Shown here piece by piece: positions 1 through 8,821 of a stretch of DNA of 63,042 bases. The position numbers and the translations under genes were made by a program. The stretch is from a virus, in IMG/VR virus record IMGVR_UViG_3300043410_000495, positions 1 to 63,042 of that record. The stretch is one strand, 5' to 3'. The stretch's first letter is position 1; the number at the start of each line of letters is the position of its first letter. Below the pieces are notes generated by a model, which was not told the DNA's origin, made no database searches, and saw only the letters and a list, made by a program, of their open reading frames with translations.

Positions 1-382
1 ACAAGATTCTTAAATCCACTATATTTTCATTTTCTTCCCCACAATGTGGGCATGTACTAGTAATATCCATCCCATTACCATAACTTGCTATTCTAATTGC
101 TATTAAAACAGAATCAATATCTGCAGTGGGAACCCCCCATCCATTTTTAATATTTGGACAGCAACTTTGTATTACTTCCACTACCCCACTACCGTTCATT
201 AATGCATCTGGAGTTTTAAACGTTATTTCATCTTTTACCGTCATAGGATATACTGGAATTTGACCAGTTGGAGGTATATCTATATCATTTTCATTCCAAA
301 ATCGCCCCCCACTTGGTAAGTCTAGATAAACTGCAGGTTGACGAAAATGTTTGAATAACGGATTTGCGGCTGGAATTGCCAT
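1..382 (-). CDS. Baseplate hub protein, gp26-like (3' part outside window)
   Basis: The reading frame runs from an ATG at 382-380 leftward off the window, so only about 127 N-terminal residues are visible. The start MAIPAANPLFKHF is followed by LDLPSGGRFW, then PMTVKDEITFKTPDALMNG, then a CPHCGEEN zinc-knuckle-like motif near the cut end. This order (a 'PMT..DE' block, then 'D....L.AIRIASYG', then CPxC) is what I know of the T4 gp26 baseplate-hub family. The role would be assembly of the central baseplate hub. It is divergent from the tape-measure-like gene and has a late-type promoter (413-420, minus). Assignment to gp26 rather than another hub protein is by family resemblance only. Confidence 0.75.
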   Translation of the reverse strand, partial: MAIPAANPLFKHFRQPAVYLDLPSGGRFWNENDIDIPPTGQIPVYPMTVKDEITFKTPDALMNGSGVVEVIQSCCPNIKNGWGVPTADIDSVLIAIRIASYGNGMDITSTCPHCGEENENIVDLRIL

Positions 383-393
383 ATTTTGATCCC

Positions 394-401
394 CATAAAT
401 A
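394..401 (+). promoter_or_regulatory. Late promoter CATAAATA for the tape-measure-like gene
   Basis: One mismatch to the T4 late consensus TATAAATA, 36 bases before the ATG at 430. It lies beside the oppositely oriented motif at 413-420, so the two late units are driven divergently from a 47-base gap. Confidence 0.6.
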
Positions 402-412
402 ATTGATATGAT

Positions 413-420
413 TATTTATA
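413..420 (-). promoter_or_regulatory. Late promoter TATAAATA for the gp26-like gene
   Basis: Perfect match to the T4 late consensus on the minus strand, 38 bases from the ATG at 382. Confidence 0.65.
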
Positions 421-429
421 GGCTTAAAA

Positions 430-2616
430 ATGGCATCTGCTGATATTCCTGGCGTTGGTAGAGTTGAAATAAATGGTATTGCTGAAGAAGCAACCATGCG
501 TGAATTGCTGCGCACAATGACAGCAATGTCAAACAAAAATCGTAGGTTTGACACAGATTTAGCACAATCTTTCAAAGGTATAGACAGAAGCGCTGATGAC
601 ATAACCAGTTCAATGAACAATATGTCCTCATCGGCTAGAATGGCATCCAGTAGTACTACATCACTATACAATGAACTTCAAGGTCAATTATCCAAATCTG
701 GTAATGCTGTTGGGGATTTGGGTAGCTATGCTCTTACCTTTGGACATGATCTTCTATCTACATCCACTCTAATCAGTAAAGAATGGGCGAAATCATTTAA
801 CGCTTCAACAATAGCTGATCCTGTTGCCGTTGCTGCTGGAACCATTAATGCTGGACTTACGTTAGCAGGTGATAGTGCTGGATTATTTTCTAATGCGATG
901 GGCAGATTAGCCTCAACCGTATTAGGTCCTTTTGGTACTGCGCTAGGACTTGCTGGCGCAGATGTTTCCAAATTGGGGTCTAGGGTACTTGGTATAATTA
1001 ACGAACACCTCGCCAAAGAATTGACATTATCAATTAAAACCATGCATGATTTTGCCATGATGGGTGGTAACTTTGCAGGTAGTATTGATGAAATTAGACA
1101 AACAGCATCTCTTTCTCATTTAAATTTAGAGCAATTTGCGAAAGTAGTTAAAAACAATCGTGAAGAATTGCAAGGTCTAGGGCAAGCCACCGATTTATCA
1201 ACCAAACGTTTTGCTACTTTTATGGGAGCAATGGATACTGAACGATCTAATTTTGGTAGAACTTTCAGACAAGAACTTCGTGCTATGGGTTATGACGTAG
1301 AAGCACAAGGTGATGTAATGGCTAGTTATTTGCAAATTCTTCGTTCTACAATGAGTCAACAACAATTTAATAATTTGCAAGCACGTCAAGTGGCGGAAGG
1401 TACACGTGAATATGCTGGTAATTTAAAAATTCTAGCAGAGTTTACAGGTAAAGATGCAAAAGCATTAATGGAAAAAGCACGTGCAGAAAGCATGCGTGGT
1501 GCATTAATGAACCAATTAGATGGTAAGCAAAAAGAAGCATTTCACTTATCCACTGCCGCCCTTTATAAACTACCAGAGGATATCAGAGGACCAGTTCAAA
1601 ATGCATTAATGCAATATATTGCAGGAGGCACTATTACTGAACCTACAATTGCCGCTAATGAAAGAATGATGGAATTTGTTGTAGGATTGGCTGAAAAAAT
1701 CAAAGTTGGTGGCACTAATATGACCGATTTTACATTAAAACAAATCGGTGTATTACAGCAACAAACAATTGAGTATAACAAATTAACAGGTGGTATTGAG
1801 TCCATGAATGCACTATTTGGTGCTAGCGGCATTGTTCAAAATCTAGGAAAAATGAATGACGCACTGCTTGCAATGAAACCAATTGATCCAAAAGAAGTAG
1901 CTGCATCCAGAGCAAACATGAAAAGCATGGCAGAAGCAGAGGGTGAGGTTGTTGAGGGATATCTACGTGCCCAACAACAAGCACAAAATTTTGCTAATTT
2001 CTTGAGTTCTCTTGGAACACAATTGCTTCCTACCTATAGTGGTGTTATTGGTGATACAGTAAAAATTACCACTGAAGCGATTAAAATCATGATTAAATCA
2101 ATTGGTGGTTCTGATACAAGTCGTGATGTTGATAGATTAGTAAAAAATGTAGATGAGGCATTTGATAGAATACAACGTAATATTCAGAATATACCACAAC
2201 GTGCTGATGGAGATATTGTTAATGGCGCTCAACTATCATGGATTGGCGAAGCAGGACCAGAAGCTATTATACCATTAAAAAATGGTAAAACTATTCCAGT
2301 TGAGTTTAGTCAAAAAACAAACCAAGCAGATCCAAATGGTTTGATCATGAATTCAAAACAAAACAAAGATCAGCAAGATAATTCTAAAATGGTTGAAAAA
2401 TTGCCAGAAGTTATTGCATCTGCTTTAGAAAATGCCCTGAAAAATTCAGACGATAAATTTTCCACAGCTATTGCTGATTTAAAAAATGGTTTAATTTCAA
2501 CGTCAAAAGACCAAACCAATATATTATATCAACAAGCAGAAAAGTTAGACAATTTAGTAACTGCCATGCAGGATAACACACGTGCCAGCGAACAAATTGC
2601 CTATAGCATGTCATAA
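430..2616 (+). CDS. Putative tail tape measure / hub protein (gp29 position)
   Basis: A 728-residue, mostly helical, Ala/Gln/Met-rich protein. Around residues 595-625 it carries ADGDIVNGAQLSWIGEAGPE followed by AIIPLKNGK; a 'GEAGPEAIIPL' signature is typical of phage tail tape measure proteins. Hydrophobic small-residue stretches occupy roughly residues 130-200. The C-terminal 100 residues look coiled-coil forming. T4 gp29 is about 590 residues, so a longer tail or extra domains are possible. The gene lies between a divergent hub gene and the portal gene. The tape-measure call rests on the motif, length and context; I cannot align it to gp29 here. Confidence 0.62.
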   Translation: MASADIPGVGRVEINGIAEEATMRELLRTMTAMSNKNRRFDTDLAQSFKGIDRSADDITSSMNNMSSSARMASSSTTSLYNELQGQLSKSGNAVGDLGSYALTFGHDLLSTSTLISKEWAKSFNASTIADPVAVAAGTINAGLTLAGDSAGLFSNAMGRLASTVLGPFGTALGLAGADVSKLGSRVLGIINEHLAKELTLSIKTMHDFAMMGGNFAGSIDEIRQTASLSHLNLEQFAKVVKNNREELQGLGQATDLSTKRFATFMGAMDTERSNFGRTFRQELRAMGYDVEAQGDVMASYLQILRSTMSQQQFNNLQARQVAEGTREYAGNLKILAEFTGKDAKALMEKARAESMRGALMNQLDGKQKEAFHLSTAALYKLPEDIRGPVQNALMQYIAGGTITEPTIAANERMMEFVVGLAEKIKVGGTNMTDFTLKQIGVLQQQTIEYNKLTGGIESMNALFGASGIVQNLGKMNDALLAMKPIDPKEVAASRANMKSMAEAEGEVVEGYLRAQQQAQNFANFLSSLGTQLLPTYSGVIGDTVKITTEAIKIMIKSIGGSDTSRDVDRLVKNVDEAFDRIQRNIQNIPQRADGDIVNGAQLSWIGEAGPEAIIPLKNGKTIPVEFSQKTNQADPNGLIMNSKQNKDQQDNSKMVEKLPEVIASALENALKNSDDKFSTAIADLKNGLISTSKDQTNILYQQAEKLDNLVTAMQDNTRASEQIAYSMS

Positions 2617-2619
2617 CTC

Positions 2620-2627
2620 CATAAATA
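2620..2627 (+). promoter_or_regulatory. Late promoter CATAAATA for portal gene
   Basis: Sits 4 bases after the preceding stop codon and 29 bases before the portal ATG. The same 29-base spacing recurs at 10017 and 25646. Confidence 0.6.
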
Positions 2628-2648
2628 TAGGATAATGAGAGTTAATTT

Positions 2649-4373
2649 ATGACTTGGCGCAAGTATTTTAAATCTGGAAATTTACCTAGCAATGTTAGCC
2701 CACTTGGTGGTGGGCGTTCCCCTGAACCTGGATATCGTAATTACCAAAGCAATCTACCAGAAGTTTATATTGGTCATCCAAACCGTATTGAGCGTTATAA
2801 TCAATATGAACAAATGGATATGGATTCAGAGATCAATGCTGCTCTAGACATTCTTGCAGAGTTCATGACTCAAAAAAATGAAGCAAATAATACTGCATTT
2901 GATGTTCATTTTAAAGAAAAACCAACAGACAATGAAGTAAAAATTATCAAAGAGCAACTGCAACAGTGGGTTGCCCTAAATGAATTAAACAAAAGAATAT
3001 TTAAAATTATTCGTAATACCATAAAATATGGTGACCAAGTATTTGTTCGTGATCCAGAAACATTTAAAATGTTTTGGGTTGAGATGTCAAAAGTTGTAAA
3101 AGTTATTGTTAATGAGGGCGAAGGTAAAAAGCCAGAACAATATATTCTTAAAGAAATTAATCCAAATTTTCAAAACTTAACAGTTACTGCAGTATCTACA
3201 TCAGACACGTTTATTAATCATCCACAAGTTGGTGGTCCTAGTGGCGCATATGTTCAGCCATCGGCACCATGGGGTGGTGGCAGTAGATTTACACATGCTC
3301 AAAATGAAGCGGCTATTAATGCAGAACATATTGTTCACCTAAGTTTAACCGAAGGTCTTGATATCTACTGGCCATTTGGTAATTCTGTATTAGAAAACGT
3401 ATTCAAAGTATTCAAACAAAAAGAATTACTTGAAGACGCTATTATTATCTATCGTGTACAACGTGCTCCAGAACGTCGTGTGTTTAGTATTGACGTTGGT
3501 AATATGCCTAGTCACATGGCAATGGCTTATGTTGAACGTATTAAGAACGAAATTCACCAGCGTCGCATCCCTACCCAAACTGGTGGTGGGTCTAACATGA
3601 TGGATGCAACCTATAATCCACTATCACAAATGGAAGATTACTTCTTCCCAAAAACTGCAGATGGTCGTGGATCAAGTGTTGACACACTGGCTGGCGCAGC
3701 AAACTTGGGTGAAATCACTGATTTGCGATTCTTTACCAATAAATTATTCCGTGGATTGCGTATTCCTGCATCATATTTACCAACTGGGGTAGATGATGGG
3801 ACACAGGCAGTAAACGATGGTCGTGTTGGTACTGCATTAATTCAAGAATGGCGTTTTAATCAATACTGTAAGCGTTTACAGGCTATGATTGTGGATAAGT
3901 TGGATCAAGAATTCAAACTATTCATGCGTTGGCGTGGTATCAATATTGACAGTCAACTGTTTGATTTAACCTTTGAAGAGCCACAAAACTTTGCACAATA
4001 CCGTCAAGCAGATATTGATAGTGCCAGAATTGCTACATTTACACAGTTAGAAGCATACCCTTATCTAAGTAAACGTTGGTTAATGAAGCGTTATCTTGGA
4101 TTAAGTGAACAAGAAATGAGCGAAAACGAAACCATGTGGGCTGAAGAACAGGGTGATGTTGAACAAGCACCATCAGAAAATCCAAATCTACGTAGTGTAG
4201 GAATTAGTCCTGGTGGTATAGCAGGTGATTTAGAAAATGTAGCCCCAATGCCAGATCAACAAATGGGTGGTGGGGTAGCACCAGATCAAACACAATCAAT
4301 GAGTCCCATGGGAGGAGCCGCACCAGGTGCTGCTGCTGGAGTCAATGCAGTAGGCACACCAGGTACAATTTAA
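2649..4373 (+). CDS. gp20: Portal vertex protein gp20
   Basis: A 574-residue protein (T4 gp20 is 524) that would form the dodecameric portal through which DNA is packaged and to which the neck attaches. The N-terminus has the typical YIGHPNRIERYNQYEQM stretch followed by MDSEINAALDILAEF. Later come YGDQVFVRD, VQRAPERRVFSIDVGNMP (around residue 275) and the YLPTGVDDGTQAVNDGRVG block, all hallmarks of T4-type portals. The last 70 residues are a low-complexity Pro/Gly/Met tail. It is followed by core, protease, scaffold and capsid genes in T4 order. Confidence 0.93.
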   Translation: MTWRKYFKSGNLPSNVSPLGGGRSPEPGYRNYQSNLPEVYIGHPNRIERYNQYEQMDMDSEINAALDILAEFMTQKNEANNTAFDVHFKEKPTDNEVKIIKEQLQQWVALNELNKRIFKIIRNTIKYGDQVFVRDPETFKMFWVEMSKVVKVIVNEGEGKKPEQYILKEINPNFQNLTVTAVSTSDTFINHPQVGGPSGAYVQPSAPWGGGSRFTHAQNEAAINAEHIVHLSLTEGLDIYWPFGNSVLENVFKVFKQKELLEDAIIIYRVQRAPERRVFSIDVGNMPSHMAMAYVERIKNEIHQRRIPTQTGGGSNMMDATYNPLSQMEDYFFPKTADGRGSSVDTLAGAANLGEITDLRFFTNKLFRGLRIPASYLPTGVDDGTQAVNDGRVGTALIQEWRFNQYCKRLQAMIVDKLDQEFKLFMRWRGINIDSQLFDLTFEEPQNFAQYRQADIDSARIATFTQLEAYPYLSKRWLMKRYLGLSEQEMSENETMWAEEQGDVEQAPSENPNLRSVGISPGGIAGDLENVAPMPDQQMGGGVAPDQTQSMSPMGGAAPGAAAGVNAVGTPGTI

Positions 4374-4394
4374 CATAATTTGGTAAATATCAAT

Positions 4395-4625
4395 ATGTAC
4401 ATTACCGAATTATACGAACCACCAAAACCTGGTCATCAAAATGAAAAAGATGACCAGAGTATCCTTAGTTTAAAAGATTTACGTAAAAGCGCAAGGCTTA
4501 CTTTTGCTGATTTAAATCGTCTTCGTATGGCAAATGATGTTAGAAAAGTTGAACACGAAGATAAATTAGAAAAAGTTGCAAAACAGTATAAACCACCTGC
4601 AGCAATGCAACCAGGCATGGTTTAA
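4395..4625 (+). CDS. Small prohead-core candidate (gp67 position), unknown
   Basis: A 76-residue, highly charged protein beginning MYITELYEPPKPGHQ. I chose the ATG at 4395 over an in-frame TTG at 4380. The body (SLKDLRKSARLTFADLNRL) is Lys/Arg-rich and predicted helical. It starts 21 bases after the portal stop and precedes the acidic core protein, which is the slot of the small core protein gp67 in T4. No motif proves that identity, so only the coding call and the context are firm. A clear Shine-Dalgarno is not visible; translation may depend on the portal gene. Confidence 0.65.
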   Translation: MYITELYEPPKPGHQNEKDDQSILSLKDLRKSARLTFADLNRLRMANDVRKVEHEDKLEKVAKQYKPPAAMQPGMV

Positions 4626-4659
4626 CGCAAAATACCCCGAAAAACACCTATTATAAGGC

Positions 4660-4683
4660 AAAAACTATGGTTTTTTGTAAATA
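4660..4683 (+). promoter_or_regulatory. Weak A/T hairpin and TGTAAATA late-promoter-like site
   Basis: An AAAAAC-TATG-GTTTTT hairpin (4660-4675) runs directly into TGTAAATA (4676-4683), 40 bases before the ATG at 4716. The motif has the conserved TAAATA core but differs at its second base. Confidence 0.35.
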
Positions 4684-4715
4684 TAATACAGCCATATTAT
4701 TTTAAGGAGTTCCTA

Positions 4716-5708
4716 ATGAACAAATATGAAAAACTGATTGAACACATTATTAACAATGACGAAGCAAAAGCACGTGCATTGTTTCATGACATTGTAGTAG
4801 AAAAATCTCGTGAAATCTATGAATCTTTAATGGACGAAGAGTCAATGGAAGAAGATATCCATGCTCAGAACCCAGTTGAAGGCATGGTTGACGAAATCAC
4901 TATGGACGAAACCCATATCGGCGAAGACGATGAAGAGGGTTCAGAGATGGAATTTGATCTAGATTCTAGCGATGGTGATGAATTAGGTGGTGATTTACCA
5001 GCCGATGGTATGGATGACATGGGTGGTGAAGAAGACCTAGAAACCAAAGTTATGGATTTAGAGGCAGAATTAGATAGCCTAAAAGCAGAATTCGCAAAGA
5101 TTTCTGGCGACATGGGTGACGAAGAAGGTGACGAAGAGTCATTTGGTGACGAAGGCGACGAAGAAGGTGACGAAGAGTCATTTGGTGACGAAGGCGACGA
5201 AGAAGAGTCTCCTGAAGAAATGTATGAATCATCTGAAGAAGATGATGATGAAGAGGAAGATGACGAAGAAGAAATGACTGAATCACGTCAGCGTCCACGA
5301 TATCAAAAAACAGCAGTTGATTTAATGCGTGAATACGTAGAAAAAATCAGCGCACCTAGCAACACTGAATTTACTCCTGTAGGTACTGGTACTGGTGGCG
5401 ATAAGCCAGCAGGTAACACCAAGAACCCACTAGCAGGTAAAAATGATATGGGTGGTACAACCGCTAATATCGTTAAAGGTGGAACTGAACAGGCACCTGA
5501 TGGTAATTCACCAAAAGGTAAAGCAGGTGGATTCTTAAAGAATGCACAAGAAATTGATGTTGCTAAACGCAATGTTAATAAGCCTGGTGGCAACAAAGGT
5601 GCTCAAGATTGGTACAATACTAAAGCATCTGCTAAGAAGGGCGAAGGACAAACTACCGACGGTTCAGTTCCAGTGCAGAAGAAAAGCATTGAACCAGGTG
5701 GTAACTAA
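4716..5708 (+). CDS. Acidic prohead core/scaffold protein (gp68-like candidate)
   Basis: A 330-residue protein with three parts. Residues 1-45 are a helical head (NKYEKLIEHIINNDEAKARA) resembling the N-termini of small T4-like prohead core proteins. Residues 45-195 are extremely acidic (Asp/Glu runs, including a perfect two-copy 39-bp repeat). Residues 195-330 are a Gly/Lys/Asn-rich tail with net positive charge. The SD AAGGAG lies about 10 bases before the ATG. Its place between portal and prohead protease supports a core role, and it would be expected to be digested by gp21. It is much longer than T4 gp68 (141 residues), so homology is tentative. Confidence 0.6.
   Translation: MNKYEKLIEHIINNDEAKARALFHDIVVEKSREIYESLMDEESMEEDIHAQNPVEGMVDEITMDETHIGEDDEEGSEMEFDLDSSDGDELGGDLPADGMDDMGGEEDLETKVMDLEAELDSLKAEFAKISGDMGDEEGDEESFGDEGDEEGDEESFGDEGDEEESPEEMYESSEEDDDEEEDDEEEMTESRQRPRYQKTAVDLMREYVEKISAPSNTEFTPVGTGTGGDKPAGNTKNPLAGKNDMGGTTANIVKGGTEQAPDGNSPKGKAGGFLKNAQEIDVAKRNVNKPGGNKGAQDWYNTKASAKKGEGQTTDGSVPVQKKSIEPGGN
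5118..5195 (+). repeat. Perfect 2 x 39-bp tandem repeat inside the acidic core gene
   Basis: Copies at 5118-5156 and 5157-5195 are identical and in frame; each encodes 13 residues (DEEGDEESFGDEG). A third copy begins (gacgaagaagag) and then diverges. This is a simple slippage or recombination duplication extending the acidic tract. Confidence 0.9.
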
Positions 5709-5723
5709 TTAGGGCACAATAAT

Positions 5724-6365
5724 ATGGCTTTGTACCTAAGAGAGAATCTTACCTTTGACCATGCGAAGATGGAAATCCTATCCGAGGATTCCACAAGTGG
5801 CGAGGGTAAGAATCTATATATGAAGGGGATATTCATTCAGGGAGGCGTTAAAAACGCTAACCAACGTGTTTATCCCGTTCAAGAAATTTCTAAAGCCGTA
5901 GAACAGATCAATCATCAAATCAAGGACGGATATTCTGTTCTTGGTGAAGTTGATCATCCTGATGACCTAAAGATTAATTTGGATCGTGTTTCACATATGA
6001 TTGAACAAATGTGGATGGACGGTCCTTGCGGTTACGGTAAACTAAAAATTCTTCCAACACCAATGGGTAAACTAGTTGAGGCTATGATTACTAGTGGTGT
6101 TAAGTTGGGTGTTAGTAGCCGTGGATCCGGTGAAGTAAACGAGAGTACTGGGCATGTTAGCGGTTTTGATATTATTACTGTTGATATTGTTGCTCAACCT
6201 TCGGCACCAAATGCATATCCAAAAGCGATTTACGAAGGACTTATGAATATGCAGCATGGGCAACGTGTGTTAGAGATAGCTAAAGATGCTACTCAAAATC
6301 AACGAGTACAAAAGTACCTGAAAGAGGAAGTCACACGCCTCATCAAAGACCTGAAGTTAAAATAG
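5724..6365 (+). CDS. gp21: Prohead core protease gp21
   Basis: At 213 residues it matches the T4 protease (212). It belongs to the herpesvirus-like serine protease group (S77): GEVDHP supplies the probable catalytic His78, and GVSSRGSG supplies the nucleophile Ser131/Ser132. The N-terminal YMKGIFIQGGVKNANQRVYP is also typical. It would cleave scaffold, core proteins and the capsid precursor after Glu during head maturation. It begins 15 bases after the acidic core gene and ends 10 bases before the scaffold gene, in T4 order. Confidence 0.93.
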   Translation: MALYLRENLTFDHAKMEILSEDSTSGEGKNLYMKGIFIQGGVKNANQRVYPVQEISKAVEQINHQIKDGYSVLGEVDHPDDLKINLDRVSHMIEQMWMDGPCGYGKLKILPTPMGKLVEAMITSGVKLGVSSRGSGEVNESTGHVSGFDIITVDIVAQPSAPNAYPKAIYEGLMNMQHGQRVLEIAKDATQNQRVQKYLKEEVTRLIKDLKLK

Positions 6366-6375
6366 GAGAAACTGT

Positions 6376-7479
6376 ATGACACTAGAAGCACTTAAACCGT
6401 TGTTAGATAGTGGCATTATTAATGAAGACACTCAGCAAGCGATCACTGAAGCTTGGGAAACCAAACTTTTAGAGGCTCGTGAGACAGTACGTGCTGAACT
6501 TCGTGAAGAATTTGCGCAACGCTATCAACATGACAAGCAAGTTATGGTTGAAGCTCTAGATCGTATGGTAACTGAATCTCTACAAGCAGAATTAGAAGAA
6601 TTTGCTTCAGAGAAACAAAAACTAGCAGAAGATCGTGTTAAGTTTAAAACTTTCATGACCGAAAGCAGCAGTAAGTTCAATGATTTTATGGTAGGTAAAC
6701 TAGCAGAAGAAATCAAAGAACTACGTCAAGATCGTAAAGTTTATGAAAATTCTATTAAAAAGATGGAAACTTTCGTAATTCACGCTCTGGCAGAAGAAAT
6801 TCAAGAGTTTGAGCAAGATAAGCAAGCAGTGGTTGAGACAAAAGTTCGTCTAATCGCTGGTGCTAAAGAAAAACTTGCTGAACTACAACAGAATTTCGTT
6901 ACACGTGCTGCAGACCTAGTTAAAGAAACAGTTGCCAAAAACCTAGAGTCTGAAATGACTCAACTCAAAGAAGATATCCATCATGCTCGTGAGAACATGT
7001 TTGGTCGTCAAATCTTTGAAGCCTTTGCAAGCGAGTTCGCTGTTACTCATCTAAATGAGAACAAAGAAATCCGTAAGTTACAGGCTGTTATTGCTTCTAA
7101 AGAGCAAGCGTTGGCGGAAGCCAATCAGCAAGCATCTAAGGCTGCAATGATTGTTGAATCAAAAGAAAAAGAAATTCGTATTATAAAGGAATCAACAGAG
7201 CGTAAAGAAATTCTTGAAACTTTAATGAAACCTTTAAACAAGGAGAAAGCTTCAATAATGAGCGAACTTCTTGAAAGTGTGCAGACTGCGAAATTACAGT
7301 CAGCATATGATAAGTATCTTCCAGCAGTTCTAAACAACACTGCAACTAAGCCAGCAAAGCAAACTATGCTAGCCGAAAGTCGTGTAGAAGTAACTGGAGA
7401 TAAGTCAGCTAAGAACGTAACAGAAGACAGCAGCGTTAATAACGTTGTTGAAATCAAGCGTCTGGCAGGGCTAAAGTAA
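6376..7479 (+). CDS. gp22: Prohead scaffold protein gp22
   Basis: A 367-residue, almost entirely helical protein rich in Glu, Lys, Gln and Ala, with heptad-like coiled-coil segments over residues 20-290. The C-terminal ends in VVEIKRLAGLK, a basic tail suited to docking on the capsid shell. T4 gp22 is 269 residues, so this one has an extended coiled coil. An SD AGGAGAAA precedes the ATG. Position between the protease and the major capsid gene makes the scaffold role secure, although coiled-coil proteins have few sequence hallmarks. Confidence 0.88.
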   Translation: MTLEALKPLLDSGIINEDTQQAITEAWETKLLEARETVRAELREEFAQRYQHDKQVMVEALDRMVTESLQAELEEFASEKQKLAEDRVKFKTFMTESSSKFNDFMVGKLAEEIKELRQDRKVYENSIKKMETFVIHALAEEIQEFEQDKQAVVETKVRLIAGAKEKLAELQQNFVTRAADLVKETVAKNLESEMTQLKEDIHHARENMFGRQIFEAFASEFAVTHLNENKEIRKLQAVIASKEQALAEANQQASKAAMIVESKEKEIRIIKESTERKEILETLMKPLNKEKASIMSELLESVQTAKLQSAYDKYLPAVLNNTATKPAKQTMLAESRVEVTGDKSAKNVTEDSSVNNVVEIKRLAGLK

Positions 7480-7481
7480 AC

Positions 7482-7489
7482 CCTAAATA
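7482..7489 (+). promoter_or_regulatory. Late promoter-like CCTAAATA before capsid gene
   Basis: Keeps the TAAATA core, lies 3 bases after the scaffold stop and 24 bases before the capsid ATG. Two mismatches to TATAAATA. Confidence 0.45.
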
Positions 7490-7505
7490 GGAGAAAAGGA
7501 AAATT

Positions 7506-8699
7506 ATGTCACAAGCACTACTAGAAAGCCGTTGGGGCGAAACTAAAGACGCTCTGCTTGAAGGCTTAAATGGTTCAAAAAGAACCACAATGGGTGTTAT
7601 TCTTGAAAACACTCGTAAGCATCTAATGGAATCTGCAACTGCTGGCGCTACTGCTGCATCAAACGTTGCAACACTAAACCGTGTTATTCTACCAGTTATT
7701 CGTCGTGTAATGCCAACCGTTATTGCTAACGAAATCGTTGGTGTTCAGCCTATGACTGGCCCAGTAGCACAAATCCATACTCTACGTGTTCGTTATGCTG
7801 ATAGCGTAACTGACAGCAGTTCATATGGTACAAGCACTACAGCAGGTGATGAGGCTCTAAGCCCATTCAAGATTGCTGTTGCTTATTCTGGTGCAACTAA
7901 CGGTGGTACCTCTACAACTGGTAAAGCAGCATCAACCAGCACATTAGAAGGTGTTACTGGTAATCGTATCAACGTACAAATCTTAAAACAAGTCGTTGAA
8001 GCTAAGACTCGTAAATTAAGTGCACGTTGGACTTTTGAAGCTGCACAAGATGCACAAGCAATGCATGGTTTAGATATTGAAGCAGAGATTATGGCTGCAT
8101 TAGCACAAGAAATCACTGTTGAAATTGACCAAGAAATTCTAGGTTCATTACGTAGCCTAGCAGCAACTGAGTTCACATTTGACCAGGCTGCTGTTAGTGG
8201 TACTGCTACATTCGTTGGTGACGAACACGCTGCACTAGCTGTTCTAATCAATCGTACAGCAAACCTAATCGCTTCACGTACTCGTCGTGGCGCTGGTAAC
8301 TGGGCAGTTGTTTCACCTGCTTCGTTAACTGTTCTACAGAGTGCAACTACTTCTGCATTTGCACGTACTACAGAAGGCACATTTGAAGCTCCAACTAACA
8401 CTAAGTTTGTTGGTACATTAAATGGCGCAATGCGTATTTACGTTGACTCATATGCACAAGATAGTCAAGCAGTTCTAGTTGGATATAAGGGTTCAAGCGA
8501 GGCAGATGCTGCAGCGTTCTATTGCCCATATATTCCTCTAATGAGTTCTGGTGTTGTATTAGATCCAGCAACTTTTGAGCCAGTAGTTGGTTTCATGACT
8601 CGTTATGGTTACATTGAGTTAACAAACACAGCGTCATCGTTCGGTAACGCTGCTGACTACCTAGGTGAGATCGCTGTTTCTAACCTATCATTCCAGTAA
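7506..8699 (+). CDS. gp23: Major capsid protein gp23
   Basis: A 397-residue HK97-fold capsid protein, shorter than T4 gp23 (521). The N-terminus (LLESRWGETKDALLEGLNG, then TRKHLMESAT) is the expected delta region removed by gp21 after a Glu. It is followed by NRVILPVIRRVMPTVIANEI and VGVQPMTGPVAQIHTLRVRY, the best conserved gp23 stretch. Later come RTRRGAGNWAVVSP and the C-terminal PVVGFMTRYGY. The SD AGGAG is present. A strong UUCG-loop terminator follows, as expected for a very highly expressed late gene. The short length suggests that T4's insertion domain is reduced. Confidence 0.95.
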   Translation: MSQALLESRWGETKDALLEGLNGSKRTTMGVILENTRKHLMESATAGATAASNVATLNRVILPVIRRVMPTVIANEIVGVQPMTGPVAQIHTLRVRYADSVTDSSSYGTSTTAGDEALSPFKIAVAYSGATNGGTSTTGKAASTSTLEGVTGNRINVQILKQVVEAKTRKLSARWTFEAAQDAQAMHGLDIEAEIMAALAQEITVEIDQEILGSLRSLAATEFTFDQAAVSGTATFVGDEHAALAVLINRTANLIASRTRRGAGNWAVVSPASLTVLQSATTSAFARTTEGTFEAPTNTKFVGTLNGAMRIYVDSYAQDSQAVLVGYKGSSEADAAAFYCPYIPLMSSGVVLDPATFEPVVGFMTRYGYIELTNTASSFGNAADYLGEIAVSNLSFQ

Positions 8700-8701
8700 T
8701 C

Positions 8702-8748
8702 TTCCCTTCGGGATGGGAACAATTAAGCCTACTTCGGTAGGCTTTTTT
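8702..8748 (+). terminator. Double hairpin and rho-independent terminator after gp23
   Basis: A first small hairpin (CCC-TTCG-GG around 8704-8712) precedes the main stem AAGCCTAC-TTCG-GTAGGCTT (8725-8744) and a T run to 8748. Confidence 0.9.
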
Positions 8749-8767
8749 GTTGCTTAGATTTTTATAC

Positions 8768-8775
8768 TATAAATA
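8768..8775 (+). promoter_or_regulatory. Late promoter TATAAATA (perfect)
   Basis: Exact T4 late consensus just after the gp23 terminator. It gives the 75-residue gene at 8822 its own late unit with a leader of about 41 bases. Confidence 0.75.
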
Positions 8776-8821
8776 TTATTGCTCGTGTAGCATTTACACA
8801 CATACACACAAGGAGGTTATC

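Noticed and set aside
3604-3792. Small plus-strand frame inside the portal gene
   Set aside because: Out-of-frame shadow of a well-conserved portal sequence, with no ribosome site.
5050-5298. Leu/His/Arg-rich minus-strand frame opposite the acidic core gene
   Set aside because: Arises from gaa/gac repeats read in reverse; low complexity and no start signals.
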